Shown: piece by piece, positions 63,280 through 64,000 of the stretch | Position numbering within the stretch: the first letter of the stretch is position 1 | How the letters are laid out: each line of letters opens with the position of its first letter | Assembly (NCBI RefSeq): GCF_004137685.1 | Contig: NZ_QYBB01000017.1 | Coordinates: 1 to 64,000, forward strand | Length of the DNA stretch: 64,000 nucleotides | Direction: 5' to 3' | Source of the DNA: Lichenibacterium minor | GTDB lineage: Bacteria; Pseudomonadota; Alphaproteobacteria; Rhizobiales; Beijerinckiaceae | Made by a program: the position numbers and the translations under genes | The notes under the pieces: generated by a model | The model's input: the letters and a program-made list of their open reading frames with translations, nothing else | Told to the model about the DNA's origin: nothing | The model's database searches: none

Positions 63280-64000
63280 TCACGCGCCGCTTCGGCGGCC
63301 GGCGTGGCCCGCGGGCAGCCGGTCGCCGCGGCCGAACAGCTTGCGGCGGAAGGTGCCCTCCCGATAGGACGTCTTGTGGATCCCGCGCTCCTGCAGGGCC
63401 GGGACCACGAGGGCGACGAAGTCCTCCCAGCATTCCGGCTCGACGGTGCGGGTCAGGTTGAAGCCGTCCACCTCGCCTTCGTCCATCCAGCCCTCCATCT
63501 CCGCCGCCACTTCGGCGCCGGTGCCGACCGCGAGGGGATAGCGGCCGCCGAGCGCCAACTCGGCGAGGAGCTGCCGCTTCGTCGCGCCCCGGCGCTGAGC
63601 GGCCTCGGTGGTGGACCGGATGGCGTTGCTGGGCGCCGTCGAGATCGGCTCGTCGAGGCCGTAGGGGGCGAGGTCGATGCCCGAACCCGCGCCGAAGTGG
63701 GCGAGGCCGGCCTCGGGGCTGGCATGGCGGACGTAGTCGGCGAGCCTGTCGCGCGCCGCCGACGCCGTCTCGCCCGCTACGACGGTCAGGCCCATGATCA
63801 CCTTCAGGCCCGACGGGTCGCGCCCCGCCGCCGCCGCGGCTTCCCGCAGGCCGCGCGCCGCGCGCCGGGCCGCCGCACGATCGGGCGCCGAGATGAACAC
63901 GCATTCGGCGTGGCGCGCCGCGAACAGCTGCCCCCGGCCCGAGCTGCCGGCCTGGAACAGCACGGGGGTGCGCTGGGGCGACGGCGCCGACAGGGCGACG
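63280..64000 (-). CDS. Flavin-dependent LLM monooxygenase (NtaA/SnaA/DszA type), 5' end cut off
   Basis: A partial gene running off the window at 64000. About 240 C-terminal residues are seen, beginning inside SAPSPQRTPVLFQAGSSGRG, which is a hallmark of the nitrilotriacetate/desulfurisation FMNH2-dependent monooxygenases. FISAPDRAAARRAARGL, GFNLTRTVEPECWEDFVALVVPAL and the end GTFRRKLFGRGDRLP agree. It converges with the SolA-like gene. It would need an NAD(P)H:flavin reductase encoded elsewhere. The substrate is unknown, but amine or sulfur compounds are common in the family. Confidence 0.85.
   Translation of the reverse strand, partial: VALSAPSPQRTPVLFQAGSSGRGQLFAARHAECVFISAPDRAAARRAARGLREAAAAAGRDPSGLKVIMGLTVVAGETASAARDRLADYVRHASPEAGLAHFGAGSGIDLAPYGLDEPISTAPSNAIRSTTEAAQRRGATKRQLLAELALGGRYPLAVGTGAEVAAEMEGWMDEGEVDGFNLTRTVEPECWEDFVALVVPALQERGIHKTSYREGTFRRKLFGRGDRLPAGHAGRRSGA

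Overview
The window is a stretch of very GC-rich chromosome (by eye about 70% G+C) with dense, well-behaved coding sequence. It most likely comes from an alphaproteobacterium of the Hyphomicrobiales, Methylobacterium- or Lichenibacterium-like. The pointers are a rhizobial-type initiator tRNA 3' half, a zinc-less single-cysteine DksA, a fabA-fabB-fabI operon, a DUF2778 protein preceded by a TTAA-N7-TTAAC (CtrA-type) box, and abundant GTGA/ATGA/TGATG start-stop overlaps. No transposase, integrase, phage structural gene, rRNA or CRISPR array was seen. The genus is an inference.

Region 1 (1-16000) is a catabolic region for nitrogen compounds. After the tRNA-fMet end and its terminator hairpin comes a leftward six-gene operon (6148 to 424): an NMT1/THI5-type ABC transporter, a Rieske oxygenase, an FAD-linked oxidase and a flavodoxin-fold oxidoreductase. 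A divergent LysR regulator, with a perfect inverted repeat between the two, is followed by a cytosine-deaminase-like amidohydrolase. Convergent to these are a creatininase-type amidohydrolase and a RidA protein. A FadR-type GntR regulator then diverges from a rightward five-gene operon (11298-15995): amino-acid-type binding protein and permease without an ATPase, ureidoglycolate lyase, a class V PLP enzyme and a hydantoinase. The likely theme is import, oxidation and hydrolytic opening of a cyclic amide or ureide; the substrate is unknown.

Region 2 (16000-33000) holds KDPG aldolase coupled to an amidase that seems to start at CTG, a phosphoesterase, a UvrD-type helicase, a small membrane protein, a YghU-like glutathione transferase, the DUF2778 L,D-transpeptidase-like protein, an aldo/keto reductase, a patatin lipoprotein, DksA, SixA, and a coupled trio ending in YcjX and YcjF.

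Region 3 (33000-48900) holds a short-chain dehydrogenase and the leftward fabA-fabB-fabI-sirtuin-GNAT operon. Divergent from it run a NUDIX hydrolase, a secreted glycosidase overlapping a leucine-rich-repeat protein kinase, and a zinc-finger helicase. Then come a citrate-lyase-beta-like protein, urate oxidase facing a gamma-glutamyltransferase homologue that lacks its catalytic threonine, and a sulfotransferase/aminotransferase pair.

Region 4 (49000-53400) is an envelope-polysaccharide cluster: glycosyltransferase, VTT protein and DUF2142 protein (all overlapping by 4 bp) and an acyltransferase. Region 5 (53400-64000) holds an EamA exporter, a 3-oxoacid CoA-transferase whose two subunits are bridged by a 17-codon mini-ORF, thioredoxin, and a second catabolic cluster. 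That cluster has a GbcA-type Rieske oxygenase, a cystathionine-synthase-family PLP enzyme, a two-subunit flavin/[2Fe-2S] dehydrogenase, a SolA-like oxidase and a truncated NtaA-type monooxygenase, and it probably degrades an N-methylated amino compound.
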